DNA of 64,000 bases from Streptomyces acidicola (GTDB lineage: Bacteria > Actinomycetota > Actinomycetes > Streptomycetales > Streptomycetaceae): the NCBI RefSeq assembly GCF_009377235.1, contig NZ_VMNX01000017.1:1-64000 (forward strand), given 5' to 3'. Positions 8,124-15,826 of the stretch are shown here, in pieces (within the stretch, counting starts at the first letter, position 1; each line of letters opens with the position of its first letter). The notes below the pieces were generated by a model, which had not been told where the DNA came from, ran no database searches, and saw only the letters and a list, made by a program, of their open reading frames with translations. Both the position numbers and the translations under genes were made by a program.

Positions 8124-9209
8124 ATGACCACAGCGCCCCATCCGCTCGTCAGCCGCGCCCGCCAGCTCGCGGACGATCTCCTCGCGCCGTACGCGGAGCG
8201 GGTCGACCAGGAGGGCCTGCCCGAGAGCCATATCGAGGCCGTGAAGCGGTCGGGCCTGCTGGGCGTGGGCGCCCCGGTGGAGTACGGCGGTGCCGGGGCG
8301 CCCTCAGCGGTGGCCCGGGAGATCGCCGAGATCCTGGCCGGGGCGTGCTGCTCCACGTGGTTCGTCCAGACCCAGCACCACACGCCGGTGAAATTGCTGG
8401 CGGATTCCCGGTTCCCGGTCCGCGAGCGGCTGTTGCGCCCGCTGGCCACCGGCGAGCTGCTCTCCGGCGTCGCGTACGCCCAAGTCCGAGCCTTCCCACG
8501 GGTCCTGGTGCGGGCGACCCCCGAGCGCGGCGGCTGGCGCTTCGACGGCACCGTGCCGTGGTACACCGGCTGGGGCCTGAACGACGTGATGCTGCTGGCG
8601 GGAGTGAGCGCCGACGACGAGGTGGTCTTCGCCGCCACCGAGGCCCGCGAGCAGCCGGGGATGCGCCCCTCCCCACCGATGAAGCTCGCGGCACTCACCG
8701 CCGGCCGCACGGTGTCCCTGCAACTGAACGGCCTGTGGCTGCCGGAGGACGCCCTGGTGCTGCGCACCCCGCAGGAGCGGTTCGCGCTCGTGGACCGGCC
8801 CCGGAACACCAACGTCTCCCCGGCCGTCTTCGGCGTGGCGTACGCGGCGCTGGGCCTGCTGGAGTCCGCCCCGGACGCGACGGAGACCGCGCGTTCCCTG
8901 CGCAGCCACCTCGACAGCGTCCGGCAACAGGCCTACGCCCTCGCCGACCACCCCGTACCGCACGAACGCGTGGACGAGCGACTGGCGCTCAAGACGCGGG
9001 CGCACGACCTGATGCGCACCGCGACCACCGCCGCGATCGTGGCCGTCGGCGGACGCGCCCTGACGCTGGGCAACCGTGCCCAACGGCTGGCGCGCGAAGG
9101 AATGTTCTTGCTGATCCAGGGACAGACGGCGCAGGTGCGCCAGGCGCAGTTGGAGGCGCTGCGGACCTCAGTACCGAGCATGAGCGGGGAGTCGGCCCGC
9201 CGCGAGTAG
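8124..9209 (+). CDS. Acyl-CoA dehydrogenase-fold flavin monooxygenase, probable sulfur-scavenging type
   Basis: A 361-residue protein of the acyl-CoA dehydrogenase fold, related to the SfnB/DszC-type desulfurisation monooxygenases. It starts MTTAPHPLVSRARQLADDL. GLLGVGAPVEYGGAGAP matches the N-terminal helical domain, WRFDGTVPWYTGWGLNDVML the mid-barrel, and a helical C-terminus ends in the RLAREGMFLLIQGQT region. AGGAGA precedes the ATG at 8124. Facing it are ssuD and ssuE. Together they suggest use of organosulfur compounds under sulfate limitation, with SsuE able to supply reduced flavin. True acyl-CoA dehydrogenase activity is less likely, because I do not see the usual catalytic Glu context. 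Confidence 0.8.
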   Translation: MTTAPHPLVSRARQLADDLLAPYAERVDQEGLPESHIEAVKRSGLLGVGAPVEYGGAGAPSAVAREIAEILAGACCSTWFVQTQHHTPVKLLADSRFPVRERLLRPLATGELLSGVAYAQVRAFPRVLVRATPERGGWRFDGTVPWYTGWGLNDVMLLAGVSADDEVVFAATEAREQPGMRPSPPMKLAALTAGRTVSLQLNGLWLPEDALVLRTPQERFALVDRPRNTNVSPAVFGVAYAALGLLESAPDATETARSLRSHLDSVRQQAYALADHPVPHERVDERLALKTRAHDLMRTATTAAIVAVGGRALTLGNRAQRLAREGMFLLIQGQTAQVRQAQLEALRTSVPSMSGESARRE

Positions 9210-9210
9210 C

Positions 9211-9271
9211 CGACACCCCGGGGGTGTCGACGGCGAAGCACCCACGGGCCCAGGACCGGGCGGGCCGGTCC
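9211..9271. terminator. Convergent terminator hairpins
   Basis: Two hairpins lie between convergent stop codons. CGACACCCC (9211-9219) pairs with GGGGTGTCG (9221-9229) as a near-perfect palindrome. GGACCGG (9253-9259) pairs with CCGGTCC (9265-9271). No U-tract is present, as is usual in Streptomyces. Confidence 0.6.
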
Positions 9272-9278
9272 CCGTCCT

Positions 9279-10424
9279 TCAGCTCGCGAACGGCACCCCG
9301 GCGGCGGCGGGGGCGGCCGTCCCCGCGTACGGGTACCGCCACAGCCCCTGGGCGGCCAGGCGGGGCAGGACGCCCTCGCCGAACCAGTAGGCCTCCTCCA
9401 GGTGCGGGTAGCCGGAGAGCACGAACTCGTCGATGCCGAGGGCGTGGTACTCCTTGATCCGCTCGGCGACCTCGTCGTGGCTGCCGACCAGGGCGGTGCC
9501 CGCGCCACCGCGGACGAGGCCGATACCGGCCCACAGGTTGGGATGGATCTCCAGGCTGTCCCGGCTGCCCCCGTGCAGGGCGAGCATGCGCTGCTGGCCC
9601 TCGGACTCGCTGCGGGCGAGCCCGGCCTGTACGGACGCCACGGTGTCCGGGTCGAAGCCGTCGAGCAGGCGGTTCGCCTCGGCCCACGCCTGCTCGGAGG
9701 TGTCGCGGGTGATGACATGCAGCCGGATGCCGAAGCGGAGGGTACGGCCCTCCTTGGCGGCCAGTCCGCGGATCCAGGCGATCTTCTCGGCGACCTTGGC
9801 GGGCGGCTCGCCCCAGGTGAGGTAGACGTCGACGTGCCGGGCGGCGACCTCGCCGGCGACGGGTGAGGAGCCCCCGAAGTACACCTCGGGCACGGGGTCC
9901 GGCAGGCGGGCCAGTGTGGCGTCCTCGACCTGGAGGTGCTCGCCGGCCAGGTCGACGGTCTTGCCCTCCCACAACCCCCGTACGATCTGCAGGAATTCGC
10001 CGGTACGGCGGTAGCGGGCGTCCTTGTCGAGGAAGTCGCCGTACGCGCGCTGCTCGTGACTCTCGCCGCCGGTGACCACGTTGAGCAGGAGCCGTCCGCC
10101 GGAGTGCCGCTGGAAGGTGGAGGCCATCTGCGCGGCAAGCGTCGGCGAGACGAAGCCGGGCCGGAACGCGACCAGGAACTTCAGCCGCTCGGAGTTCTGG
10201 CTGACCATCGCGGTGGTCAGCCACGCGTCCTCGCACCAGGCCCCGGTGGGGGTCAGCGCGCCGACGAAACCGAGGTCCTCGGCGGCTCGGGCGATCTGGC
10301 TCAGATACGCGACCGTGGGCGGCCGGTCCCGGCCGGAGGCGGTGGCCGGGGTGCCGTGGCCTCCGCCGACGACGTGGCGGCTGTCGCCGTTGGTGGGCAG
10401 GAACCAGTGGAAGGTGAGCGTCAC
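9279..10424 (-). CDS. ssuD: FMNH2-dependent alkanesulfonate monooxygenase
   Basis: A 381-residue bacterial-luciferase-fold monooxygenase that splits alkanesulfonates into aldehyde and sulfite. It begins MTLTFHWFLPTNGDSRHVVGG, the SsuD signature. It contains FLVAFRPGFVSPTLAAQM, HSGGRLLLNVVTGG and VYFGGSSPVAGEVAARHVDVYLTWGEPP. The Tyr-rich and Arg residues of the flavin and sulfonate site fall in these blocks. Length equals E. coli SsuD. It lies 168 bases downstream of ssuE on the same strand. That spacer shows no good ORF, so the two may be cotranscribed with a long intergenic stretch. Confidence 0.92.
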   Translation of the reverse strand: MTLTFHWFLPTNGDSRHVVGGGHGTPATASGRDRPPTVAYLSQIARAAEDLGFVGALTPTGAWCEDAWLTTAMVSQNSERLKFLVAFRPGFVSPTLAAQMASTFQRHSGGRLLLNVVTGGESHEQRAYGDFLDKDARYRRTGEFLQIVRGLWEGKTVDLAGEHLQVEDATLARLPDPVPEVYFGGSSPVAGEVAARHVDVYLTWGEPPAKVAEKIAWIRGLAAKEGRTLRFGIRLHVITRDTSEQAWAEANRLLDGFDPDTVASVQAGLARSESEGQQRMLALHGGSRDSLEIHPNLWAGIGLVRGGAGTALVGSHDEVAERIKEYHALGIDEFVLSGYPHLEEAYWFGEGVLPRLAAQGLWRYPYAGTAAPAAAGVPFAS

Positions 10425-10592
10425 CGGGGTCTCCGATCGGGTGGTCCGTGGGGAGGGTGGGGGCTTGAGGGCTCTCGAAACAGGGCTGGCGCAACGGGGT
10501 TGGCGAAACAGGGCGCTCAGAGCAGGCCGTGTCGGGGACGGCGGCGTGCAGGGCCTCGACGTCGTCGGTGACTGCTCGGGGCGGACACGGTG

Positions 10593-11147
10593 TCAGCTCG
10601 CCGCCGCCAGGAGCGGGGCGCGACCCAGCGCGGCGGAGAACTGGTCGACGACCTGGGTGAGCGCCTCGGTCGCGGCCGGGGCGATGGCGAGGGAGCCGTC
10701 GTCGTCCGTGGTGATGTGCTTGTCGAGGGTGAACCAGCCCTGGACGATGTGCGCGGCGCCCATGGAGTTGAGCACCGGGCGGAGCGCGTAGTCGATGGCC
10801 AGCACGTGGGCGGTGGTGCCGCCGGTGGCCAGCGGCAGCACGGTCTTGCCGGTGAGGGCGAACTGCGGGAGGAGGTCGAGGAGCGCCTTGAGGACGCCGG
10901 AGTAGGATGCCTTGTAGACGGGGGTGGCGATGACGACGCCGTCGGCGCGCTCCAAGAGCTCCGTGGCCTCGACGATGGCGGGATGCCTGAAGTCGGCCCC
11001 CAGCAAGGCCTCGGCGGGGATCGTGCGGACATCCAGGGGGATCACGTCGTGCCCTTGTGCGACCAGCCGGGTGTCGAGGTGGCGGAGCAGTTTCGCCGTA
11101 CGGGAGGAGACGGAAGGGCTGCCGGAGACGGACAGGACGGTGGCCAT
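10593..11147 (-). CDS. ssuE: NADPH-dependent FMN reductase
   Basis: A 184-residue flavodoxin-like reductase supplying FMNH2 to SsuD. The flavin phosphate loop VSGSPSVSSRTAKLL is at 6-20. A second loop, ATPVYKASYSGVLKALLDLLPQ, is typical of SsuE, and PLATGGTTAHVLAIDYALRPVL follows. Length matches the family. A decayed gene fragment and a cysteine-containing leader peptide lie upstream on the same strand, so expression is likely tied to cysteine or sulfur supply. Confidence 0.92.
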   Translation of the reverse strand: MATVLSVSGSPSVSSRTAKLLRHLDTRLVAQGHDVIPLDVRTIPAEALLGADFRHPAIVEATELLERADGVVIATPVYKASYSGVLKALLDLLPQFALTGKTVLPLATGGTTAHVLAIDYALRPVLNSMGAAHIVQGWFTLDKHITTDDDGSLAIAPAATEALTQVVDQFSAALGRAPLLAAAS

Positions 11148-11248
11148 GGTCCCTCATTTCGTGAAGTGGGCGAGCCTCCGCCCATGAGGTGCACGAGCGG
11201 AGCGTGGGTGGCCCGGGGCGTACGGGGATGCCGGGCGGGCGGGTGCGG

Positions 11249-11410
11249 TCAGGCGTGGGCGGTGACGAACTCGGCCTGGGAGTGGGCGAAGCCGTCGTTG
11301 CCTTCGCGGTCGGCCTGGGCCGCGATCTGACGGATCGTCTTGCGAGCCGCAGCCTTGGGGGCGGGGGTGATGAGGAACCCGTTGAGGCCGAACTTCGGTG
11401 GTGTACGGCT
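11249..11410 (-). pseudogene. Decayed C-terminal gene fragment between leader peptide and ssuE
   Basis: About 50 codons ending in TGA at 11249 have strong coding character: PPKFGLNGFLITPAPKAAA, then KTIRQIAAQADREGNDGF and AHSQAEFVTAHA at the end. No start codon in this frame has a ribosome site. The upstream codons (IPSIHRLNRRLRRG...) lose coding character. I read it as the tail of a gene whose 5' part has been deleted. I cannot name the family. It sits in the position where many Streptomyces sulfur operons carry a structural gene directly behind the leader peptide. Confidence 0.45.
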
Positions 11411-11579
11411 GACTTGGCCCCGCCGCAGTCGGCGGTTCAGACGGTGGATTGATGGAATGCGCCGCGTGAGCCGAGGCCGTCCGGGCCGCACGGCTGCGGC
11501 GAATCGGGTGCCGCCGCACGGCACAAAGGGCGTACGACGCGTGGCGGGCGCGGCGGAATCGGGAGGAGCTTCGGTCCGC

Positions 11580-11657
11580 TCAGGCCGCAGGGCAACAGGA
11601 GGCACTGGAGACACGCGCGAGGTCGACATGGCGTCGCCGCGTGAGGTCCAGTCGCAT
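11580..11657 (-). CDS. Cysteine-containing leader peptide of the ssu region
   Basis: A 25-codon ORF beginning MRLDLTRRRHVDLARV and ending SSASCCPAA, stop TGA at 11580-11582. The Arg-rich core with RRRHVDL and terminal Cys residues is typical of the short putative leader peptides that precede sulfur-assimilation genes in Streptomyces. Adjacent TGT and TGC codons near the end would let ribosome stalling report on cysteinyl-tRNA supply. Three consecutive in-frame ATGs (11663, 11660, 11657) are possible starts. AGGA is seven bases before the last. A promoter just upstream would instead allow leaderless translation from the first. Confidence 0.75.
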   Translation of the reverse strand: MRLDLTRRRHVDLARVSSASCCPAA

Positions 11658-11668
11658 CATCATGTCCT

Positions 11669-11700
11669 GGATCGTGGCAGCCGCCGGTCCGGATGGTCAA
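11669..11700 (-). promoter_or_regulatory. Candidate promoter of the leader peptide
   Basis: On the minus strand TTGACC (11700-11695) and CACGAT (11676-11671) are separated by 18 bases. Transcription would then start near 11664, next to the first of three ATG codons of the leader peptide, which would make the mRNA leaderless. Confidence 0.5.
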
Positions 11701-11812
11701 GGAAAAGCCGACCGGTCTCGTATCGCGGACCATCGAAAGGTGGCGGGCGACGAACCGCCGGTTGGCCGAGTGCCTGGCCGCCGAGGGGCACCCTCGCACA
11801 TCCGACGCCGCG

Positions 11813-12250
11813 TCACCCGCGCCTTGCGCGTTTGAAGCCGATGAGGTTCCGGTAGCGGTCACGTGCGGCGAAGTCGGCCATGCTCCACACCGCCGGATGT
11901 CCCACCTCGGCGCTGAGGTGGAGCACCCGCCGCTCCCCCACGACCACGCCGACATGGGCACCCCAGGCGTTCTCGGTGGCGTTGAAGAGGGCCAGGTCCA
12001 GGGGTTCCGCCTCGGACACGCGGACGGTGCGCCCGGTGTCGTCCCACAACTCGCTTGACCGCCAGGCCGGAACGTCGATCCCGTACAGCCGGAGCACCTC
12101 GTACGCGAAGAGCTGACAGTTGGCGCCGGCGACGAGGCCGGGATTCTCCTTGACGGACCGCGCTCCGGGGAAGCGGGCACCCGCATACGGGGTCGACCAC
12201 CACGTCTCGGGAATGCCTGCCAGAAGCTTCTCCTCGCTCAGCTCTCCCAC
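11813..12250 (-). CDS. NlpC/P60-like cysteine-hydrolase fold protein
   Basis: A 145-residue protein with a papain-like arrangement. The candidate nucleophile Cys is in GANCQLFAYEVLRLYG (about 45). The candidate His is in AWGAHVGVVVGERRVLHLS (about 99), preceded by the DLALFNAT turn. There is no signal peptide, so if active it works in the cytosol and is unlikely to be a wall hydrolase. It starts with GTG at 12250, after GGAAGGG. Its upstream region (12251-12400) is unusually AT-rich for this genome. The function is unknown. Confidence 0.7.
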   Translation of the reverse strand: MGELSEEKLLAGIPETWWSTPYAGARFPGARSVKENPGLVAGANCQLFAYEVLRLYGIDVPAWRSSELWDDTGRTVRVSEAEPLDLALFNATENAWGAHVGVVVGERRVLHLSAEVGHPAVWSMADFAARDRYRNLIGFKRARRG

Positions 12251-12432
12251 GCACCCTTCCGATTAATAGAACACACATTCCCACGTGTAGGCACTCCGAC
12301 CACTCCTCCATCTCACTAAACTCACCCACCACTACACATAAGGATGAAATAAGCGCAGAATGAGGGTACGTGGTGCTTACCGCACACCTCATCAGACGCG
12401 GTCAGTCCCGCTGAGAGCGAAGGAGACGAGTC

Positions 12433-12882
12433 ATGGCCAACGTCTCACACAGGGGTGACATAGCCGGCCATCCCGACGTGACCGAAATGCGGGAGAGGTA
12501 CGCCCGCGTGCTCGGCGGTCGCGATGTTGTGTTCATGGACGGACCAGTGTTCCTACTCGGTCTGTACTGCGCCGCATCCCCGTGGATACTGCACTTCACG
12601 ACCAGCCAGCCTGCTCTGGCCCCGCACAACCTGATCATCGGCGTCGCCATCGGCCTGCTGGCCCTGGGTTTTACCGCCGCACCGCAGAGGATGTACGGCC
12701 TGAGCTGGGCCACCTCCGCCATCGGTGTCTGGTTGATCATCTCACCGTGGATCGTCGGTACGGGCCCGGACGCCGGCGTCATCATCAACAACGTCGTCAT
12801 CGGCGGTCTGGCCGTGGTGCTGGGGATGCTGTGCGCGGCCACGGCGGCCAGGGCCACATCAAGGAGCTCGGCTCCGATGTGA
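12433..12882 (+). CDS. SPW-repeat membrane protein
   Basis: A 149-residue integral membrane protein with four predicted helices. It has two copies of the SPW repeat, ASPWILHF (about 49-56) and ISPWIVG (about 101-107), each followed by a hydrophobic hairpin. GAGACGAGTC before the ATG is an acceptable ribosome site. SPW proteins occur widely in bacteria and archaea without an assigned biochemical role. The N-terminal 25 residues are soluble. Confidence 0.85.
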   Translation: MANVSHRGDIAGHPDVTEMRERYARVLGGRDVVFMDGPVFLLGLYCAASPWILHFTTSQPALAPHNLIIGVAIGLLALGFTAAPQRMYGLSWATSAIGVWLIISPWIVGTGPDAGVIINNVVIGGLAVVLGMLCAATAARATSRSSAPM

Positions 12883-12979
12883 CAGAAACGCCCGCGAGGG
12901 AAACCGATGGCCGGTCCGCCTCGGCGGGCCGGCCGCCGCCGTGACGGTCACCGCTGCCACCACTGGAAGAAGGTGCCGG

Positions 12980-13747
12980 TCAACGGCTCGGCACCAGCCA
13001 CGGCTGCTGCGGAAGCGTGCTGCCGGTCTCCAGCAGCGACTTGAGATTGGACAGCACCGCCGGCCAGCCGGACGCCACGTCGGCGCGCGCACCCTCGTCC
13101 GGGAGGTCCTCGTGGGTCACCGTGAGGCGGACGATCTCGGCGTGCCGCTGGATGTCGAAGGTGACCCGGGAGTACTTGTCCTCCTGCCCCTCCTCGTCCG
13201 GAGCGACCCAGGTGGTGACCAGGCGGGTCGGGCGCTCGCTCTCCACGACGCGGCCGACCACGTCGGCAGTGCCGGAGCCGTCGGTGCGGACGTGCTCCCA
13301 GCGTGAACCCGGCTTCCAGTCGGAGACGTTGCTGTGCCCCCAGTACGCGGCCGTCAGGTCGGCGTCGGTGAGCGCGTCCCAGACCTTCTCGGGCGTGCTC
13401 TCGATGTAGATGACGTACACGAATGTCGGCTTGTCGGTCATGACTTCCTCCGCTCGTCGCTTCACGGCGCCGAGCGCGCGCAGTCGCGGGCGCTCGAACT
13501 TGTCGATCCACCGCTCCTGGATCTCATGGAGCGGGACCGGATTGAGGTAATGCAGCTTTTCCCGTCCCCGCCGCACGGTGCTGACGAGGTTGGCGGCCTC
13601 CAGGACGACCAGATGTTGCGTCACCGACTGGCGCGCCATGTCGATGCGCTCGCACAGCTCACCCAGCGTCTGACCGTTGTGCTCGTGCAGCCGGTCGAGG
13701 AGCCGCCGCCTTGTCGGGTCGGCCAGCGCCTTGAACACCAGGTCCAT
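12980..13747 (-). CDS. ArsR-family winged-helix regulator fused to an SRPBCC (AHSA1-type) domain
   Basis: A 255-residue one-chain fusion. Residues 1-100 are an ArsR winged helix (MDLVFKALADPTRRRLLDRL, recognition-helix region MARQSVTQHLVVLEAANLV). Residues about 115-245 are an AHSA1-like helix-grip domain (FVYVIYIESTPEKVWDALTD, YWGHSNVSDWKPGSRW). Many bacteria have these as two adjacent genes; here no stop or start separates them. The second domain could bind a hydrophobic ligand and control DNA binding. A perfect inverted repeat fills the promoter spacer, so autorepression is likely. No arsenic-binding Cys motif is visible. Confidence 0.9.
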   Translation of the reverse strand: MDLVFKALADPTRRRLLDRLHEHNGQTLGELCERIDMARQSVTQHLVVLEAANLVSTVRRGREKLHYLNPVPLHEIQERWIDKFERPRLRALGAVKRRAEEVMTDKPTFVYVIYIESTPEKVWDALTDADLTAAYWGHSNVSDWKPGSRWEHVRTDGSGTADVVGRVVESERPTRLVTTWVAPDEEGQEDKYSRVTFDIQRHAEIVRLTVTHEDLPDEGARADVASGWPAVLSNLKSLLETGSTLPQQPWLVPSR

Positions 13748-13776
13748 ACGGGAGCCACTCTCTGATCGCACACCCA

Positions 13777-13806
13777 ACGTTATGCAGGCAATTACCTGCA
13801 TGTCAA
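13777..13806 (-). promoter_or_regulatory. Promoter with operator filling the -35/-10 spacer
   Basis: On the minus strand TTGACA (13806-13801) and TAACGT (13782-13777) are spaced by 18 bases. The inverted repeat ATGCAGG...CCTGCAT (13782-13788 and 13795-13801) covers that spacer. A bound dimer would exclude RNA polymerase from the ArsR-SRPBCC gene. Confidence 0.75.
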
Positions 13807-13972
13807 TCGAGGGCGAGCCGAGCCGGGCGTCAGGGTGATCCGGCGACAGCGATCCGTGAGGCGGTACGGCGCACGGGGAAGCAGAGCCTTTACGTGCCCC
13901 CGACACAGCGGTCCCACCATGCCCCCACTGACGCCTCTGGCCGCTCACCCGCACCCCGGAGGGGATCACCTC

Positions 13973-14542
13973 ATGGACGCCCAGGAACCTCTGCCCCTCC
14001 CGTCGCCCCTCCGGCTGCACGGCTTCGGCCTGCGTCTGCGCGAGTGGAGTGACGACGACCTGCCGGCCCTCGTCGCCCTGTACGACGACCCCGAGATCGC
14101 CCGATGGACTCCGGCACCCTCCCCCTTCGGCACGGCGGCGGCCCGCGCGTACCTCGCCGCCGCCTGCCGGAAACGGATCGACGGACGGGGCGTACACCTG
14201 GCCATCACCACGGACGGCAGGCTTCCCCTGGGCGAGGTCCTGTTGTTCCGCAGCGCCACCGACCCCCGGGACGCCGAACTGGCCTACGGCGTCGGGCCCG
14301 CCCATCGCGGCCGGGGCCTGGCCACCAAGGCGGTCCGCCTCGTCACCGAGTACGCCACCCGGCATCTGCGCCCGCGTCGCGTGGTCCTGTGCATCGAGGC
14401 GGAGAACGCGGCGAGCGAGGCCGTAGCGAGGTCGACCGGTTTCGAGCTCACGGACGACGAACCCGTCCGACGCAGGCACAAGGACCGCAATGTCGCCCTG
14501 CGGACGTGGTGCCACCGCGAAGAGGGAAGTGGATCGGACTGA
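13973..14542 (+). CDS. GNAT family N-acetyltransferase (RimJ/RimL-like)
   Basis: A 189-residue acetyl-CoA-dependent transferase. LRLREWSDDDLPALVALYDDPEIARWTP is the usual N-terminal strand and helix. The acetyl-CoA pyrophosphate loop is GPAHRGRGLATKAVRLV, and IEAENAASEAVARSTGF is the final helix of the RimJ/RimL group. ATG at 13973 has GGAGGGGA before it, so I trimmed an upstream in-frame extension. The substrate is not deducible. Confidence 0.88.
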   Translation: MDAQEPLPLPSPLRLHGFGLRLREWSDDDLPALVALYDDPEIARWTPAPSPFGTAAARAYLAAACRKRIDGRGVHLAITTDGRLPLGEVLLFRSATDPRDAELAYGVGPAHRGRGLATKAVRLVTEYATRHLRPRRVVLCIEAENAASEAVARSTGFELTDDEPVRRRHKDRNVALRTWCHREEGSGSD

Positions 14543-14609
14543 CCGGACTGCACCCGCGTCCTGCGGGAACACCCATAAGTACGGGGTATCCCGACGAAAT
14601 GGGGTGGAG

Positions 14610-14873
14610 ATGGAGATCTCCGGCATCATCAGTGCCATTGTTATCGGCATCATCATCGGCACACTGGGACGGCTCGTCGTCCCGGGACGTCAGCGCATCG
14701 GCATCCTGCTGACGATCCTCGTCGGTATCGTCGCGGCGCTCATCGGGTCCGCGATCGCCGCCGCGGTCGGCGTGGCGAACACCAGCGGTCCCGACTGGAT
14801 CGAGTGGCTCATCCAGATCGGGCTGGCTGCACTGGGCGTCTCGGCGCTCGACCGGATACGGGCACGCCGTTGA
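14610..14873 (+). CDS. GlsB/YeaQ/YmgE family small membrane protein
   Basis: An 87-residue protein with three hydrophobic segments. GIISAIVIGIIIGTLGRLVVPG is the family signature, with the Gly-zipper and Arg-Leu-Val pattern. IGILLTILVGIVAALIG and a C-terminal helix follow. Homologues are stress-induced and transglycosylase-associated by name only. The ATG at 14610 was chosen over a longer in-frame reading that overlaps the GNAT gene. Confidence 0.88.
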   Translation: MEISGIISAIVIGIIIGTLGRLVVPGRQRIGILLTILVGIVAALIGSAIAAAVGVANTSGPDWIEWLIQIGLAALGVSALDRIRARR

Positions 14874-14946
14874 GAGGAAGCCGAAGGCGTCCTCCTTGGT
14901 GATCAGGCAGGCGGCCCATGGTGGTGAGGGCGGCTGCGGGCCGCCC

Positions 14947-15738
14947 TCACGCCTCCGCGGGCACGGTCGGTGACACGTACGGCGTGGTCGTGGTCAGTGG
15001 TTCGAATCCCAGGCGTTCCAGGATGGGGCGGCTCTGGCTGGTGGCGTCCACCTGGAGATAGCGGTAGCCGTGCTCGGCGGCGACGCGGGCGCGGTGGGCC
15101 ACGAGGGCGCGGTAGATGCCGCGGCCGCGCCAGCCCTCCACGGTGCCGCCGCCCCACAGGCCGGCGAAGCGGGTGCCGGGCAGCATCTCCATGCGCGCGG
15201 CGCTGATCGGGATGTCACCGGCGAGGGCCACGACCGCGACAACGGTGTCGGGAGCGGCGGCGAGCTGGGCGCGCAGTTGCCTGCGCATACGCGAGCTGTC
15301 CCGGCCGAATGCCTGCGCGTGGACGTCCGCCACCATGTCGACGCCCACCGCGTCGGTCACCGGGAGGAGCCGTACGCCCTCCGGCACCTCGACGTCGAGG
15401 TTCATCTGCCCGAACTCGGCGATCATCAAGGTCTCCTCGGGCTCGGGCGTGAACCCGGCGGCACGGAGCCTTCTGCCCAGGTCGACCGGGAGATCGTGCC
15501 CGTACAGCTTCCATTCGAACTCGCGGCCGAGCCCGGCGAAGTACCGCACCTGAGCGGCGATCGCCTCGTCGGCGGTCGTCTCGTCCAGGTCCGACCAGAG
15601 CACACCGTTCCAGCCGTGCTCGGCACCGACCTGCCGTACCACCCCGTCCGCGCGCTCGATCCGCGCACCGGGCGCGTCGGGGCGCGCCCCTTCCCGCATG
15701 TCCCGGTCGAAGAGGGCCAACACCCCGGCGTGACGCAT
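14947..15738 (-). CDS. GNAT family N-acetyltransferase
   Basis: A 263-residue protein. The C-terminal half is a GNAT domain: MLPGTRFAGLWGGGTVEGWRGRGIYRALVAHRARV has the acetyl-CoA loop WRGRGIYRAL, followed by GYRYLQVDATSQSRPILERLGFEPL. The N-terminal half (about 1-110) is probably a diverged GNAT-like or substrate-binding region, as in other actinobacterial two-part acetyltransferases. The acceptor is unknown. It is alone on its strand here. Confidence 0.82.
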   Translation of the reverse strand: MRHAGVLALFDRDMREGARPDAPGARIERADGVVRQVGAEHGWNGVLWSDLDETTADEAIAAQVRYFAGLGREFEWKLYGHDLPVDLGRRLRAAGFTPEPEETLMIAEFGQMNLDVEVPEGVRLLPVTDAVGVDMVADVHAQAFGRDSSRMRRQLRAQLAAAPDTVVAVVALAGDIPISAARMEMLPGTRFAGLWGGGTVEGWRGRGIYRALVAHRARVAAEHGYRYLQVDATSQSRPILERLGFEPLTTTTPYVSPTVPAEA

Positions 15739-15826
15739 ATGCCCACTCCATCACCCGCAGCCCCGGCAGGCAATGGCATTCACTCGCCTCTCACGCGGAC
15801 CCTCGAACCCCCGGGCTGCGGCCACG

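Noticed and set aside
10425..10592. Possible coding sequence between ssuE and ssuD
   Set aside because: One minus-strand frame reads DDVEALHAAVPDTACSE, but it has no start, no ribosome site and only about 30 codons.
12980..14662. 560-residue reading of the ArsR-SRPBCC frame
   Set aside because: The first 300 codons run antisense to the GNAT gene and lack domain character; the regulator starts at 13747 behind its promoter and operator.
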